This document shows, one piece after another, positions 41,449-51,122 of a DNA stretch of 64,000 nucleotides. The notes beneath the pieces were generated by a model. That model did not search any database. It worked only from the letters and a program-made list of their open reading frames with translations, and was not told the DNA's origin. The translations under genes and the position numbers were made by a program. The first letter of the stretch is position 1. Every line of letters starts with the position of its first letter. This stretch comes from Streptococcus suis (GTDB taxonomy: Bacteria; Bacillota; Bacilli; Lactobacillales; Streptococcaceae), in assembly GCA_024583055.1 (NCBI GenBank), contig CP102145.1, forward strand, positions 930,001 through 994,000, written 5' to 3'.

Positions 41449-42138
41449 CTATTTCTTCAGATTCAAAAATTCATTTATTTTCTCTAAATCTTCTAGATTA
41501 TCAATCTCAAATACATCATCAGAACTTATTTCTTTTTTATAAACTTTTAATTTATCTAGATTTTCTTTAACTAGATCATCCCAGTATAAATTTCTGAAAT
41601 TTTTTGATGTTATTGCCTCTTCAAAAATGCTATTCAAAACTTGACCAGATTCTTCGTCCCAGTAGGAAACCCCAGATAGAATTGTACCTTCACCACTATC
41701 AATAATGATTTCTTTAACCATACCATCTGCATCACATTGCAGCAACCACTCATCCTTAAATCCTCGTTTATAAGCTGAAAAATAGGTAGATACCTGTACA
41801 TCAGCATCGAGAAAGTTACAATTTAGATAGTTATCTGCATCGATTACATAGGCATCACTCAAAAAATCCCGCACAAGATACATGCTGTAAAAGTTATTAT
41901 AAATATCATACTTATCGTTGTGAATTAACTTAACTCCATATTTCTTTTCTAAAAAGTCAAACTTTTCTGCTAAGTATCCTGTTACAACAATAATTTCTGA
42001 GATACCGATTTCGTTCAAAAATAAAATTTGTCGCTCTATTAATGTCTGTTCCCCAACTTTAATCAGAGATTTAGGAGTTGTTAATGTCAGGGGTCTCAAT
42101 CTAGTACCCATTCCTGCTGCTAAAATAATCGCTCGCAT
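41449..42138 (-). CDS. licC: LicC-type phosphocholine cytidylyltransferase
   Basis: A 229-residue sugar-nucleotidyltransferase-fold enzyme. MRAIILAAGMGTRLRPLT and TPKSLIKVGEQTLIERQI are the CTP/NDP-binding motifs; YGVKLIHNDKYDIYNNFYSM and YVIDADNYLNCNF are close to pneumococcal LicC. It activates phosphocholine to CDP-choline, the donor for LicD. It ends the cps operon. Length and motif agreement with S. pneumoniae LicC (229 aa) is strong. Confidence 0.9.
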   Translation of the reverse strand: MRAIILAAGMGTRLRPLTLTTPKSLIKVGEQTLIERQILFLNEIGISEIIVVTGYLAEKFDFLEKKYGVKLIHNDKYDIYNNFYSMYLVRDFLSDAYVIDADNYLNCNFLDADVQVSTYFSAYKRGFKDEWLLQCDADGMVKEIIIDSGEGTILSGVSYWDEESGQVLNSIFEEAITSKNFRNLYWDDLVKENLDKLKVYKKEISSDDVFEIDNLEDLEKINEFLNLKK

Positions 42139-42149
42139 AGATTCTCCTC

Positions 42150-43070
42150 TTAGTTTTTTATAACAAATAATGTTCCAATAATGATGAGTATGCTACTAAT
42201 GACTAACTTCATATCTAATTGCCCTCCAAAAAGAAATAGTGAAAAAATCACCGTCCAAATAGAGTAAGTCACATTTAATCCCGTCGCTTTTACAGGACCA
42301 ATAGTATCAATAGCTGAATAATAAGACAGATAGGAAAGAGTACCTATAAGTGCTAGACCAATAATAAAAAGAATTGATTGTGAGTTAAAAACAGTTGCTA
42401 AACTGTAAACAACATCACCTTCCGCTAACATAAATAACAGATAGGCTAAACTTGAAACCCACTGCCTAATCAATAGGGCTTGTTTCGGCAAAATATCATC
42501 CTTCATACCGTAAGCGGTAATAACACTTTCCGAAGCCCAACCCAATACACATAGCCCTGCTGCCAAGAAGCCGATGAATTCTCCCCCTACATTAGAACTT
42601 CCACTATAACCAAGAAAAATTACTGCTACCATCGTCAAAGAAAGTCCAAACCATCCCCGTTTAGTCAAATAATCTTTTAACAAAATCGCCCCTAATAAGG
42701 CTGCGATAGCAGGATACAGGGCAGATATTGTTGCAGTTAGCCCCGTCCCTAACTTTTCTACCGCATACAGATAAGCTCTCATTCCTAAAGGACCAGCAAA
42801 TAATGCTGCTATCATTACAAAATAAGCACTTCTACTTTTTAATTTTTGAATTGTCATTTTGAGCTGACCTCTGACAGCTAGGTCAGAAGTTAAAAAAGTT
42901 GCTGAAAAAAAATCATGAAAAAATGCTAACAGTAAAGTAGAGGATAACAGCTTATCATCTCCAGAAATGAAGGGACTCATCAATAAAATCAATCCATTCA
43001 AAGATGTATCTAAGCCCCAAAACATTCCAGACAACAGACCTTGTATTGTCCCTTTTAGACGACTATTCAT
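42150..43070 (-). CDS. licB: LicB-type choline permease (EamA/DMT family)
   Basis: A 306-residue membrane protein with ten predicted helices in two EamA repeats. The N-terminus LLSGMFWGLDTSLNG, GPLGMRAYLYAVEKLGTG and the end GPVKATGLNVTYSIWTVIF strongly recall pneumococcal LicB. It should import exogenous choline for the cassette. The ATG overlaps the end of the fused kinase gene by eight bases, with GGGGGATAT as ribosome binding site. Confidence 0.88.
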   Translation of the reverse strand: MNSRLKGTIQGLLSGMFWGLDTSLNGLILLMSPFISGDDKLLSSTLLLAFFHDFFSATFLTSDLAVRGQLKMTIQKLKSRSAYFVMIAALFAGPLGMRAYLYAVEKLGTGLTATISALYPAIAALLGAILLKDYLTKRGWFGLSLTMVAVIFLGYSGSSNVGGEFIGFLAAGLCVLGWASESVITAYGMKDDILPKQALLIRQWVSSLAYLLFMLAEGDVVYSLATVFNSQSILFIIGLALIGTLSYLSYYSAIDTIGPVKATGLNVTYSIWTVIFSLFLFGGQLDMKLVISSILIIIGTLFVIKN

Positions 43071-44601
43071 ATATCCCCCGTTTTCTAAGTTCGATAATTA
43101 GCCAAGAACTATATTCTCTTGCAAATTTATATTGTTTCTTAGCATAATCTCCAAAGTCCACACCCAGCATATGCTTGTATTCACACCAGTTGCTCCATAA
43201 CAGGCCACAGGATGCAATATAGCAGTAAATTTTCAAGCGAATCTCTTCTGAACAATTATAATCAAAATAAATATCAATCAAACGGTCAATCTCTTGCTGA
43301 TTGTATAAAGAATAGATACAGAACATAGCTATATCAACATGAGGATCCTGCATACCAGCATACTCCCAGTCGATCAAACGAATTTCTTCTTGACCTTTTT
43401 TAGAATAAATCAAGAAATTGTCTGGAATTGCATCAATATGTGTTAAAACCTTCTTTTCGACATGCTTTTCAATAAATGCTGAGAGATTAAAAACCTGTTT
43501 TTTCACCTGATCATAGTCATCATATGCAGATTCATTCCCATTACGCAAGGACTCATAAAAATCTATTTGAGTAAATATATCAAACTCATGTTCAACTTTT
43601 AACTCTAAGCTATGAAACTCCCGTAATTTAGACATACATTCCTTCAAGTCAGATAAATCATTTGGATCACAACTTCTAGCACTATCTACAAATCTAGTAA
43701 TTTTATAACCATTATCTGGATTCAAGTATATGATTTCATCACATATTTCTTTTCCATCCAATGTTCTATAGACCATTGCTTCTTGTTGCCGATTGATAAG
43801 CAAGTCAGTCCCCTCACCTGGTATACGCATAATATACTTGTCACCTTTACAAGAAAATAGAAAAGATCGGTTGGTCATCCCTTTTTTCAGAGCAACAATA
43901 TCACTAATCTCATCCGAACTAATCGAAAAGACACGACAGATTAGCATAATGATATCTGAATGCAAGTGCACAGATTGATTATCAATTCGTCTTAAATCTT
44001 CAAAGCTATCAATTTGATAAATATCATCTTGGGCTACAAATAGTGGTGGAATCCACAGTTGTTCCCCATCATATAGTGTTTCTTCCCAAAAAGCTTTTTT
44101 TCCTCTATTAGTTTTAGAAATAACTAGCAATGACTCTCGGATCCGGTCGCTATCTTTTTCTGTAATGTAGGCAATGCCTGTCATAGCTTCCCAATAGTCA
44201 GTTTTCTTACCACAACTATTTTCATAAACTAAATAGAAAGAATCATCCGATCTTTTTAGAAATGGATTCTCCAGACACCAAATATCGCAGGGAAGAATAA
44301 AGGAATTAGATATAATATCAGCAACTAGTGAAAGGGAAGTAAGATTATTTGTCTCAGAGTACTTCGAATTATTCACTAATGTAACGCCATATTTTTCAGA
44401 TAGATATTCTAATCGCTCTCGCATGTAGCCAACTACAATTGTGATATCAAAAATATCAGCTTCTTGTAATTGAAGAATTAAATGTTCTATTAGAGGGCGA
44501 CCCGAAACCTCTAATAGTGCCTTCGGGACATCAGTATTTATTGGGACCATTCTTATCCCAAATCCTGCTGCTAATATAATTGCATTAACTCTACTTTGCA
44601 T
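43063..44601 (-). CDS. bifunctional nucleotidyltransferase-choline kinase (LicC-like/LicA fusion)
   Basis: A 512-residue protein with two domains. Residues 1-~230 are a second LicC-like nucleotidyltransferase (NAIILAAGFGIRMVPIN, VPKALLEVSGRPLIEHL, VNNSKYSETNNLTSL). Residues ~235-512 are a LicA-type choline/ethanolamine kinase: GMTNRSFLFSCKGDKYIMRI, the Brenner motif LTHIDAIPDNFLI and IRLIDWEYAGMQDPHVDIA. Phosphorylation and nucleotidyl transfer are thereby coupled in one chain. The separate LicC two genes downstream makes the N-domain's substrate an open question. Confidence 0.88.
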   Translation of the reverse strand: MQSRVNAIILAAGFGIRMVPINTDVPKALLEVSGRPLIEHLILQLQEADIFDITIVVGYMRERLEYLSEKYGVTLVNNSKYSETNNLTSLSLVADIISNSFILPCDIWCLENPFLKRSDDSFYLVYENSCGKKTDYWEAMTGIAYITEKDSDRIRESLLVISKTNRGKKAFWEETLYDGEQLWIPPLFVAQDDIYQIDSFEDLRRIDNQSVHLHSDIIMLICRVFSISSDEISDIVALKKGMTNRSFLFSCKGDKYIMRIPGEGTDLLINRQQEAMVYRTLDGKEICDEIIYLNPDNGYKITRFVDSARSCDPNDLSDLKECMSKLREFHSLELKVEHEFDIFTQIDFYESLRNGNESAYDDYDQVKKQVFNLSAFIEKHVEKKVLTHIDAIPDNFLIYSKKGQEEIRLIDWEYAGMQDPHVDIAMFCIYSLYNQQEIDRLIDIYFDYNCSEEIRLKIYCYIASCGLLWSNWCEYKHMLGVDFGDYAKKQYKFAREYSSWLIIELRKRGIYE

Positions 44602-44655
44602 CCTAAACTACTTTCTGCCAAAATATTTAACAAATATTAATCATTACAAACTGTA

Positions 44656-45465
44656 TCAACTTTCAACATAGCAAACAATATGATGATGTGGTACTCTTTC
44701 TTCAATTGGTGGTAAATTCCAATACTCACCAAAAGACTGCCTTAATACATAATCTGGATTTGATGTTCCATTAAATAGATGTCCTTCGAATTTTACTTTT
44801 TGTTGGTTCATAAAAATATCACTCGAGAATCGGACTTTATCCCATAGTAGGCCATAACAAAAAGCTGTATCATTTTTCTTTGTTAGATTATCTATTCTCT
44901 TTTCATTATCGTTAATATAATTGACTAAAAATTTTGTTCCAAATAACTTTGAAAAATAAAATTCAACATAGCGAAAAAAAGTAATAATAATGTTTTTAGA
45001 ATGCCTTACTTTTTTCAATTTTGAATATGAAGCTAATCTTAAAAAAATATTCCATTTCATCAGAGAAAACTTACTAGTTTTAAGAGGTAAGCGATTCATT
45101 GGAAAAACATCAATGTAAGCTCCATAATTAACAATTGGATGCAAATTTGATTCTTCAATAAATGTTTGCTTGGCACAAATCTTACCAAAAGGAAAACAGG
45201 TGTCTTGCTGTTCTTCAATTCTAATAAAATTTATTGGTAAATCATCTTGTGAATTTATCAAATGTGCTAACTTGTCATAATCCTCTCTCGGCATAATGAT
45301 ATCAATATCGTCATCCCAAGGAATAAACCCTTCATGTCTTACAGCTCCTAATAAAGTACCATAGCAAAGTGCATAATTTATATCATTCTCTGTACATATT
45401 CTATCTACTTCAATTAGTGATTTCATCAATATTTTTTTATATTCTTCATCAGAGACTCTTCTCAT
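44656..45465 (-). CDS. licD: LicD-family phosphotransferase
   Basis: About 269 residues from ATG at 45465 (AAAGGATTGAGT upstream). MRRVSDEEYKKILMKSLIEVD, NDINYALCYGTLLGAVRHEGF and IPWDDDIDIIMPREDYDKL are the LicD signature (GTLLGAVRH...DDDID), a nucleotidyltransferase-type fold that moves phosphocholine from CDP-choline onto sugars. Its target should be a residue of the capsule repeat. The HIVCYVES end and the large middle insertion are family variable. Confidence 0.92.
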   Translation of the reverse strand: MRRVSDEEYKKILMKSLIEVDRICTENDINYALCYGTLLGAVRHEGFIPWDDDIDIIMPREDYDKLAHLINSQDDLPINFIRIEEQQDTCFPFGKICAKQTFIEESNLHPIVNYGAYIDVFPMNRLPLKTSKFSLMKWNIFLRLASYSKLKKVRHSKNIIITFFRYVEFYFSKLFGTKFLVNYINDNEKRIDNLTKKNDTAFCYGLLWDKVRFSSDIFMNQQKVKFEGHLFNGTSNPDYVLRQSFGEYWNLPPIEERVPHHHIVCYVES

Positions 45466-45494
45466 ACTCAATCCTTTCTCATACATTTATATAC

Positions 45495-46910
45495 CTAATT
45501 TGTAAACAAATTTCTACTAGATTTTATACTATCCTTATATAAAATATTTATTAATGCAAAATAAAGCAAAAAATAAGTTAACATACCAATCATTTGATTA
45601 GAAATAGAGGTTAGTAGATAAAACGTTAACATATTAACAAGTACAAAAACTAGATTTTTCCACCTAGTATAAGAATAATTTTTTACAAAATAATTCTCGA
45701 CATCAATATACCAATAGAGTATCATTACAACTGACGAAATTGAGATTGAAACAGGATTACCAAAGAAATAAAAGGCGAATAAATTTCCTGCCATACTCAA
45801 AATAAGAACAACTAAACTCTTCCTAAAATATACTAATGTGAGTCCCTCAATTTTATAATAATTATGTATTAATACAGTTATTAAGTTCGTTAAGGGAAGA
45901 CCAGGTAGTATTATTCTTAAAAATTGTAAAGAATCAAAGTATTTTGGTAAGTACCATTCGATAAATATTGATAGTGGGAAATACAAAAAATTACTTAACA
46001 TAAAAATACTCAATACAACTTCACTCATCAGTTGGTAATTTTTTCTTAAAGAGATTCTATTCATACGAGCTAAAGTTGGGAACAAAACAACAGAAAATGC
46101 AGAAGTTGCAATTGAAACTAATGTTAAGAGGTTATAAGCAAAGGAATATTTTGCAAAAATTTCCGTTGAAAAAAGTAAATTTACAATTTGAATATCAATT
46201 GATAATATTAGAGAACTACAAAGATTAGCGAAAAGTAATGGAAATCCTTTTACTGATAACCTTAATACATTCCTTTTTGTAGAATATAAACTTTCTTTTA
46301 GTCCAAAAACAATATCTCTATAAGTATATAGATACCAGCCCATAAGAATGAACTCAGAAATAATCAATAGAGTAATAAAAAATCTATAATTAGTTATATT
46401 CCAAAAATAGTCCGCAACAACTAACACTAATACACATAAAACTTTTAAACAGCTGGAAAGTATTTTTCTAAACGAAAACTCTTTGAATCTTTGAGTAATT
46501 TGAGATATTTGTTGAAAATAACCAGATATATTAATAAGAAAGCCATACAATCCTGTACTAATTATAATAAATTTCTTATTATTATCTGGTAATATCAGGC
46601 CAAGACTCATCAAAATTATCACAAAAGCACAATTAATAATGGTATACCAACTGAAATAGGATCTAAACAATCGAATGGGTAGCTCATCATAATTCTTGTT
46701 ACTGTATTGTAGTACAATACCATCAATAATTCCAAATGAAAAGAAACCAACATAGCTTGAATATAATGTGAATGTCCTGTACCATCCGAAATCATCAATG
46801 TCTAATAATTTAGGTAATAAAATTCCCAATAGTAATCCTGCAATTAATGAAACCGTGTTACTAATAAATACACCAAAAATATTTTTAAAAAATAATCTAA
46901 AATTCCCCAT
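45495..46910 (-). CDS. wzx: capsule repeat-unit flippase
   Basis: A 471-residue integral membrane protein with about 12 helices, starting MGNFRLFFKNIFGVFISNTV. The MATE/MOP Wzx-type pattern is seen: SLIAGLLLGILLPKLLDID early, LSVKGFPLLFANLCSSLIL in the middle and SAFSVVLFPTLARM. It moves the lipid-linked repeat unit across the membrane. Codon use and AT-richness are clearly higher than the core genome, as for most serotype-specific cps genes. Confidence 0.88.
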   Translation of the reverse strand: MGNFRLFFKNIFGVFISNTVSLIAGLLLGILLPKLLDIDDFGWYRTFTLYSSYVGFFSFGIIDGIVLQYSNKNYDELPIRLFRSYFSWYTIINCAFVIILMSLGLILPDNNKKFIIISTGLYGFLINISGYFQQISQITQRFKEFSFRKILSSCLKVLCVLVLVVADYFWNITNYRFFITLLIISEFILMGWYLYTYRDIVFGLKESLYSTKRNVLRLSVKGFPLLFANLCSSLILSIDIQIVNLLFSTEIFAKYSFAYNLLTLVSIATSAFSVVLFPTLARMNRISLRKNYQLMSEVVLSIFMLSNFLYFPLSIFIEWYLPKYFDSLQFLRIILPGLPLTNLITVLIHNYYKIEGLTLVYFRKSLVVLILSMAGNLFAFYFFGNPVSISISSVVMILYWYIDVENYFVKNYSYTRWKNLVFVLVNMLTFYLLTSISNQMIGMLTYFLLYFALINILYKDSIKSSRNLFTN

Positions 46911-47532
46911 TATTAGTCCTTATCGCCAGATGATCAAAATCAAAACTATCATCAACCTGTTCATAAAATTGTTCAATATTTTTCAATACAAAAGATTTAT
47001 CGATTTTAGAATAATCTATCTGCTTGAGTTTAAGAATAATATTTGGCGGAAAACGATATTTTATTACTTTTGCAGGAGAGCCCGCCACAATTGCATAATC
47101 AGGAACATCTTTCGTTACAATTGAACCTGCTCCAATCACAGCGCCCTGTCCTATCCTAATTCCAGACATAATTTTTGAATCTAACCCAATCCAAACGTCA
47201 TCACATACAATGATATCCCCTTTTGAAATGCTCTCAGAACCACTTCCCATTAATCTTGTTTTAAAAGGATATGTACTTACAAGATTCATTGGATGCTCAT
47301 TATTTATTATAAATTTAACGCCATCAGCTATTGAACAAAAATGACCTATTTTGACTTTAGAATGTTTACTAGATGAAACCAAATTTATTGTACCATAAGT
47401 ATTGTTACCTATTGTAACCTGCGAAAAATCAAACAAGGAGTTAATTCTAGTCTGATTGTGTGAATTTTGAATTCTCCAGCGTTTTTTTGCAAATACTAAC
47501 TCTAACTGCCTTTTTAAGAATCCAATTAGCAT
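46897..47532 (-). CDS. CatB/LbH-type O- or N-acetyltransferase
   Basis: About 211 residues from ATG at 47532 (GGGGGAAAATAAT upstream, inside the previous gene's end). It is a left-handed beta-helix protein: KVKIGHFCSIADGVKFII, the catalytic-type histidine in INNEHPMNLVST, IIVCDDVWIGLDSKIMSG and GAVIGAGSIVTKDVPDYAIVAG. This is the CatB/xenobiotic acetyltransferase architecture, here likely O-acetylating a capsule sugar. It overlaps wzx by 14 bases. Confidence 0.85.
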   Translation of the reverse strand: MLIGFLKRQLELVFAKKRWRIQNSHNQTRINSLFDFSQVTIGNNTYGTINLVSSSKHSKVKIGHFCSIADGVKFIINNEHPMNLVSTYPFKTRLMGSGSESISKGDIIVCDDVWIGLDSKIMSGIRIGQGAVIGAGSIVTKDVPDYAIVAGSPAKVIKYRFPPNIILKLKQIDYSKIDKSFVLKNIEQFYEQVDDSFDFDHLAIRTNNGEF

Positions 47533-47533
47533 A

Positions 47534-48439
47534 TTATTTTCCCCCAAAACAACAAATTATATCACCAAGCCAGGTCTTCCAAGTTGGATAATATTTAATA
47601 TAAGGTAATAAACCAAGAAATTTTAATATTGATCTTTCACGTAGTGCTAAAATTCTTAAGTTTGCAAAAGATAAATAATCATCAATGATCTTTAAATTAG
47701 GTTTCAATTCTACACCAAAAATTGATTTCTTAATTGTAGTAATTAGCTCAATATTTCCATTTATTCCTAAAATTCTATCATTTCTGGAAAAGACTCTTTT
47801 ACCAGTTGCATTATTTTCGTGTACTCTATGTTGCAACAAAGGTAAATCTAAGTAATGGATTGTAGAGAAACAAACACCCATAATCTGAAAAAATCTATCA
47901 TGGCCAATTTGCGGATTCCATAATTCAGAATATTGTATTAGAAAATCCTTTCGGAAGCACATTGCAGCTCCGACACCTTTTGAATAAATAAAATGTTCAT
48001 CAAAGTAAAACTTATCACTAACAAGTTTTCCAGAATAATTATTTTGACGTATGGGCTGTAAGTCCCGATTTACATATTCCACTGCTGACATTAAAATAGT
48101 TAGATTATGACGTTCCATCATATCCATCATATTTTCTATTTTTTTCAAATCCCAAACATCATCCTGATCAGCAAAAAAAACTATTTCATTCGAAACATAT
48201 TTTATTCCATTTACAAATGAAGTTGCCCAACCTAGATTAGAAGAATTTTTCACAACTTTAATATTTTCATGTTTTTCCTTATAAGATTCTAATATTAACA
48301 AAGTATTCCCATCATCAACTGAACAATCGTCAATCAAAATGATTTCATCTGCTTGCCTTGTTTGATTGATTATTGAATCTAACTGCTCTTTCAAAAATAA
48401 ACTACCATTGTATGCAGATAAAAGTACTGTACTCTTCAT
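47534..48439 (-). CDS. GT2-family glycosyltransferase
   Basis: About 301 residues from ATG at 48439, which overlaps the wzy stop. TVLLSAYNGSLFLKEQLDSI and TRQADEIILIDDCSVDDG form the GT-A nucleotide-binding motif, and EIVFFADQDDVWDLKKIE the acidic DxD-type site. It is a rhamnosyl/galactosyl-type GT2 by family; the exact sugar cannot be told. It is cytoplasmic and membrane-associated. Confidence 0.88.
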   Translation of the reverse strand: MKSTVLLSAYNGSLFLKEQLDSIINQTRQADEIILIDDCSVDDGNTLLILESYKEKHENIKVVKNSSNLGWATSFVNGIKYVSNEIVFFADQDDVWDLKKIENMMDMMERHNLTILMSAVEYVNRDLQPIRQNNYSGKLVSDKFYFDEHFIYSKGVGAAMCFRKDFLIQYSELWNPQIGHDRFFQIMGVCFSTIHYLDLPLLQHRVHENNATGKRVFSRNDRILGINGNIELITTIKKSIFGVELKPNLKIIDDYLSFANLRILALRERSILKFLGLLPYIKYYPTWKTWLGDIICCFGGK

Positions 48440-49515
48440 TAATTTCCCCCATATAAAATCCAATTACTTTCAATAAACGGCTTAACTATACTATAATAAT
48501 AATCTGAATATACTGAATTATATCCCATTAATAATGCTAAAAAAATTAATGCTCCATAAACCACAAATGTCGTGTTAATATTCTTTTTCTCAAGAGAATA
48601 AACTAAACCACTAACAAAAGTCAAAATTTCAATATTTCTCGTAAGCCTCCCTAAAGTTAGTTGAAACTTAAATAAGGGAAAGAACACAAATGCATAAACA
48701 TGAATAAATAAAATTTTTCGTAACATTTCTTGACATTTCAATCCTTGAACGACAGACAATCGATATAGAAAATATACGAATGAAGTACTAAGAAGATGAA
48801 TGCTAATTGGATATAAGTGCCCAAAGTTTGTCCGAGAATTTAAATATGATAAATAACTTGATAATTGAAGAATTGGTAATAATTTCGATAAACTTGATCC
48901 TATAAAATCTGCAATTGGCAACAAGGAAATGATAATAAAAAAGGAGAAAAAAAACAAATAGAATTTCATTTTCTCATTATCTATTATCCTATCATAAAAA
49001 AATAATAATGGTAAATAAAGGATAAAAACACTATGAAAACTAGTAGCTCCAATCAAACAAATAAAAAAATTTAATTTTCCAAATTTATTATCTGTAATTA
49101 AATATGAGATGGCTAACAGTAAAAATGTCATCCCAATAAAATTATAGGTTTGTGTTGAATCAATCATCATTAGTGACAAGGAATAACATAATATCATCAT
49201 CAAATTACTGACATTCAACTTTTTTAAAAAGATGTAAAAATTTGTCAATCCCAAAAGATATAGTATCAACCTAAAATTTCTAAATGAAATCCCCAAAGAT
49301 TGTGCGAAATTTTTCATGACCTCGTAGCCAAACGCACCATCAGAGTGCCTATCAAAACCAGTCATTGAATAACTATAAATATAGTTACTGATATCAGGAT
49401 TATTAGAATTCCCTCCCATTAATATAAGTATCAACATTAGAAAAGCTAACACCAATAAATTACTTATTTTAACTTTAAAAACTAATGAACTTGTAGTTTG
49501 ATTAATCCTCCTCAA
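48439..49515 (-). CDS. wzy: EpsG/Wzy-type polysaccharide polymerase
   Basis: A 358-residue membrane protein with about ten helices and a long central loop; starts from TTG at 49515 with AAGGAG seven bases upstream. Recognisable parts are SNLLVLAFLMLILILMGGN, SDGAFGYEVMKNFAQSLGIS, the EpsG-like SFHSVFILYLPLLFFYD and TLGRLTRNIEILTF. It joins repeat units outside the membrane. It is the most serotype-specific gene of the locus and the best typing target. Confidence 0.8.
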   Translation of the reverse strand: MRRINQTTSSLVFKVKISNLLVLAFLMLILILMGGNSNNPDISNYIYSYSMTGFDRHSDGAFGYEVMKNFAQSLGISFRNFRLILYLLGLTNFYIFLKKLNVSNLMMILCYSLSLMMIDSTQTYNFIGMTFLLLAISYLITDNKFGKLNFFICLIGATSFHSVFILYLPLLFFYDRIIDNEKMKFYLFFFSFFIIISLLPIADFIGSSLSKLLPILQLSSYLSYLNSRTNFGHLYPISIHLLSTSFVYFLYRLSVVQGLKCQEMLRKILFIHVYAFVFFPLFKFQLTLGRLTRNIEILTFVSGLVYSLEKKNINTTFVVYGALIFLALLMGYNSVYSDYYYSIVKPFIESNWILYGGN

Positions 49516-50674
49516 AATCTGACTCCTTTTTTAATTCACTCAAAACGTATTTATAGTAGTTGTTTCTTTTACTATCTAATTTGTCAATTTGATAATTTTT
49601 AGAATGCTGAACATTTCTTTCAATGATTAATCTTTTATTTTCTGGGGACAAGGATAGAAAATCCATTATCTTATTAAATATGTCCTTTGCACTCTTTGGT
49701 TTCACTAAGTAATCTTTATGAATAAGCTCCGGAATTCCACCTACATCAGTACCAATACAGATCATTCCCTGACTCAAAGCTTCAACAACAGATCTACCAA
49801 GTGCCTCGGTTAAACTAGGTTGGACATAAAAATCAATATTTTTCATATTTCTAATTATTTCATCGTGTGCAATTCCACCCAAAAATATAATCTGATCTGA
49901 TACTCCATTTTTTAAAGCTACCTCTTTTAAATAACTTAAATTTCCGTTACCTGCTAAATATAGTCTTACTGTGATCCCTTGCTGATTTAATAGTGGAATA
50001 GCCTTAATAATATACTCTTGACCTTTATACTTTACATCAACTGCACCAGCATGCATAATTGAAATTGATGAATAGCTCTCCCGTATTATTTCAGCAGTCT
50101 TTTTTTCTAATTCAGGTTCGGAAATTGGATTTACAATGCAGTCAGAAATTCCTACTGAATAATTTTTACACGGATATCTACTTTGTAGAAATTTTTGACT
50201 CACATACAATGCAAAATCTGCATTTAATACTGTTCGTCTTGTCCTAAAAAAAGAAAAAAAAGCAAAGGGTTTCGCCATTATTGAGTGAAACCACAGACTA
50301 TCGAATGCATCACCAATGACTTCAACGAAGTACGGGATATTATTTCTCATCGCTACTCGAGCTGCTATATCAGCTAACTTCGATGGGGATCTAACAATAA
50401 TTAAGTCAAACCCTAATAATTCCTGATTAAAATCAACATCTAATAAACCAAATATTATTTGATTTCGACTACCTACAATTTTTACATTTACTGATGAATC
50501 TATTATTGAAGTGGATCGAGGAGCAATCCCTTTATCCTTACCGTCCATTCCAAACAAGGTAATTTCTCCAAAATATTTTTGATATCTCTCGAGAACAAAA
50601 TTTATACCATTATCAATTTTATAATCTTTTCCATCATAAAAAATTCTAGCGGATGTTACAATTGCCGTTTTCAT
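49502..50674 (-). CDS. GT4-family glycosyltransferase
   Basis: A 390-residue GT-B enzyme. The C-terminal nucleotide-sugar site is plain: ISIMHAGAVDVKYKGQEYII, IIFLGGIAHDEIIRNMKN and FYVQPSLTEALGRSVVEALS with E-x7-E. The N-terminal half (MKTAIVTSARIFYDG) is poorly conserved. It adds one of the capsule sugars. It overlaps wzy by 14 bases and is preceded by the TagD-like gene. Confidence 0.88.
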   Translation of the reverse strand: MKTAIVTSARIFYDGKDYKIDNGINFVLERYQKYFGEITLFGMDGKDKGIAPRSTSIIDSSVNVKIVGSRNQIIFGLLDVDFNQELLGFDLIIVRSPSKLADIAARVAMRNNIPYFVEVIGDAFDSLWFHSIMAKPFAFFSFFRTRRTVLNADFALYVSQKFLQSRYPCKNYSVGISDCIVNPISEPELEKKTAEIIRESYSSISIMHAGAVDVKYKGQEYIIKAIPLLNQQGITVRLYLAGNGNLSYLKEVALKNGVSDQIIFLGGIAHDEIIRNMKNIDFYVQPSLTEALGRSVVEALSQGMICIGTDVGGIPELIHKDYLVKPKSAKDIFNKIMDFLSLSPENKRLIIERNVQHSKNYQIDKLDSKRNNYYKYVLSELKKESDFEED

Positions 50675-50689
50675 ATTTACTAATTCCTA

Positions 50690-51106
50690 TTATTGGTTAT
50701 TACTTGCAATGTGCTTCTCATTAAGTTCTTTCTTTATTTGACTAGTACTGATTTCTGGTGTTCGGGACAAATAGACAACTTCAACACCTTTCTGTGTTAA
50801 ATAGTCGAATTTTCCCTTCCAGTCATCACCAATCACAAAGGTATCAATATGAAAATCATTAACATCGGTCATTTTTTGTTCCCAGCTTAATTCAGGTATA
50901 ACTAAATCAACATATCTAATCGATTCTACTAACAATTTCCTTTTTTCATATGAAAAATAACATTTCTTATTTTTTTCTTCAAAATTAAATTCATCTGTGG
51001 AAATAGCAACAATTAAGTAATCTCCTAATTCTTTTGCTCTTCGAAGTAAATTGATGTGCCCGTAATGTAATAAATCAAATGTTCCGTATGTAATAACACG
51101 TTTCAT
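50690..51106 (-). CDS. tagD: glycerol-3-phosphate cytidylyltransferase
   Basis: A 138-residue cytidylyltransferase: [20 protein letters not shown] (with HxGH), [20 protein letters not shown] and the closing [14 protein letters not shown] (RTxxISTT-type). It makes CDP-glycerol from CTP and glycerol-3-phosphate. With the glycerophosphotransferase beside it, it predicts glycerol phosphate in the capsule. Pairing with CDP-glycerol rather than CDP-ethanolamine is supported by the neighbour's family. Confidence 0.93.
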   Translation of the reverse strand: MKRVITYGTFDLLHYGHINLLRRAKELGDYLIVAISTDEFNFEEKNKKCYFSYEKRKLLVESIRYVDLVIPELSWEQKMTDVNDFHIDTFVIGDDWKGKFDYLTQKGVEVVYLSRTPEISTSQIKKELNEKHIASNNQ

Positions 51107-51122
51107 AAATTGAATCCCTCGC

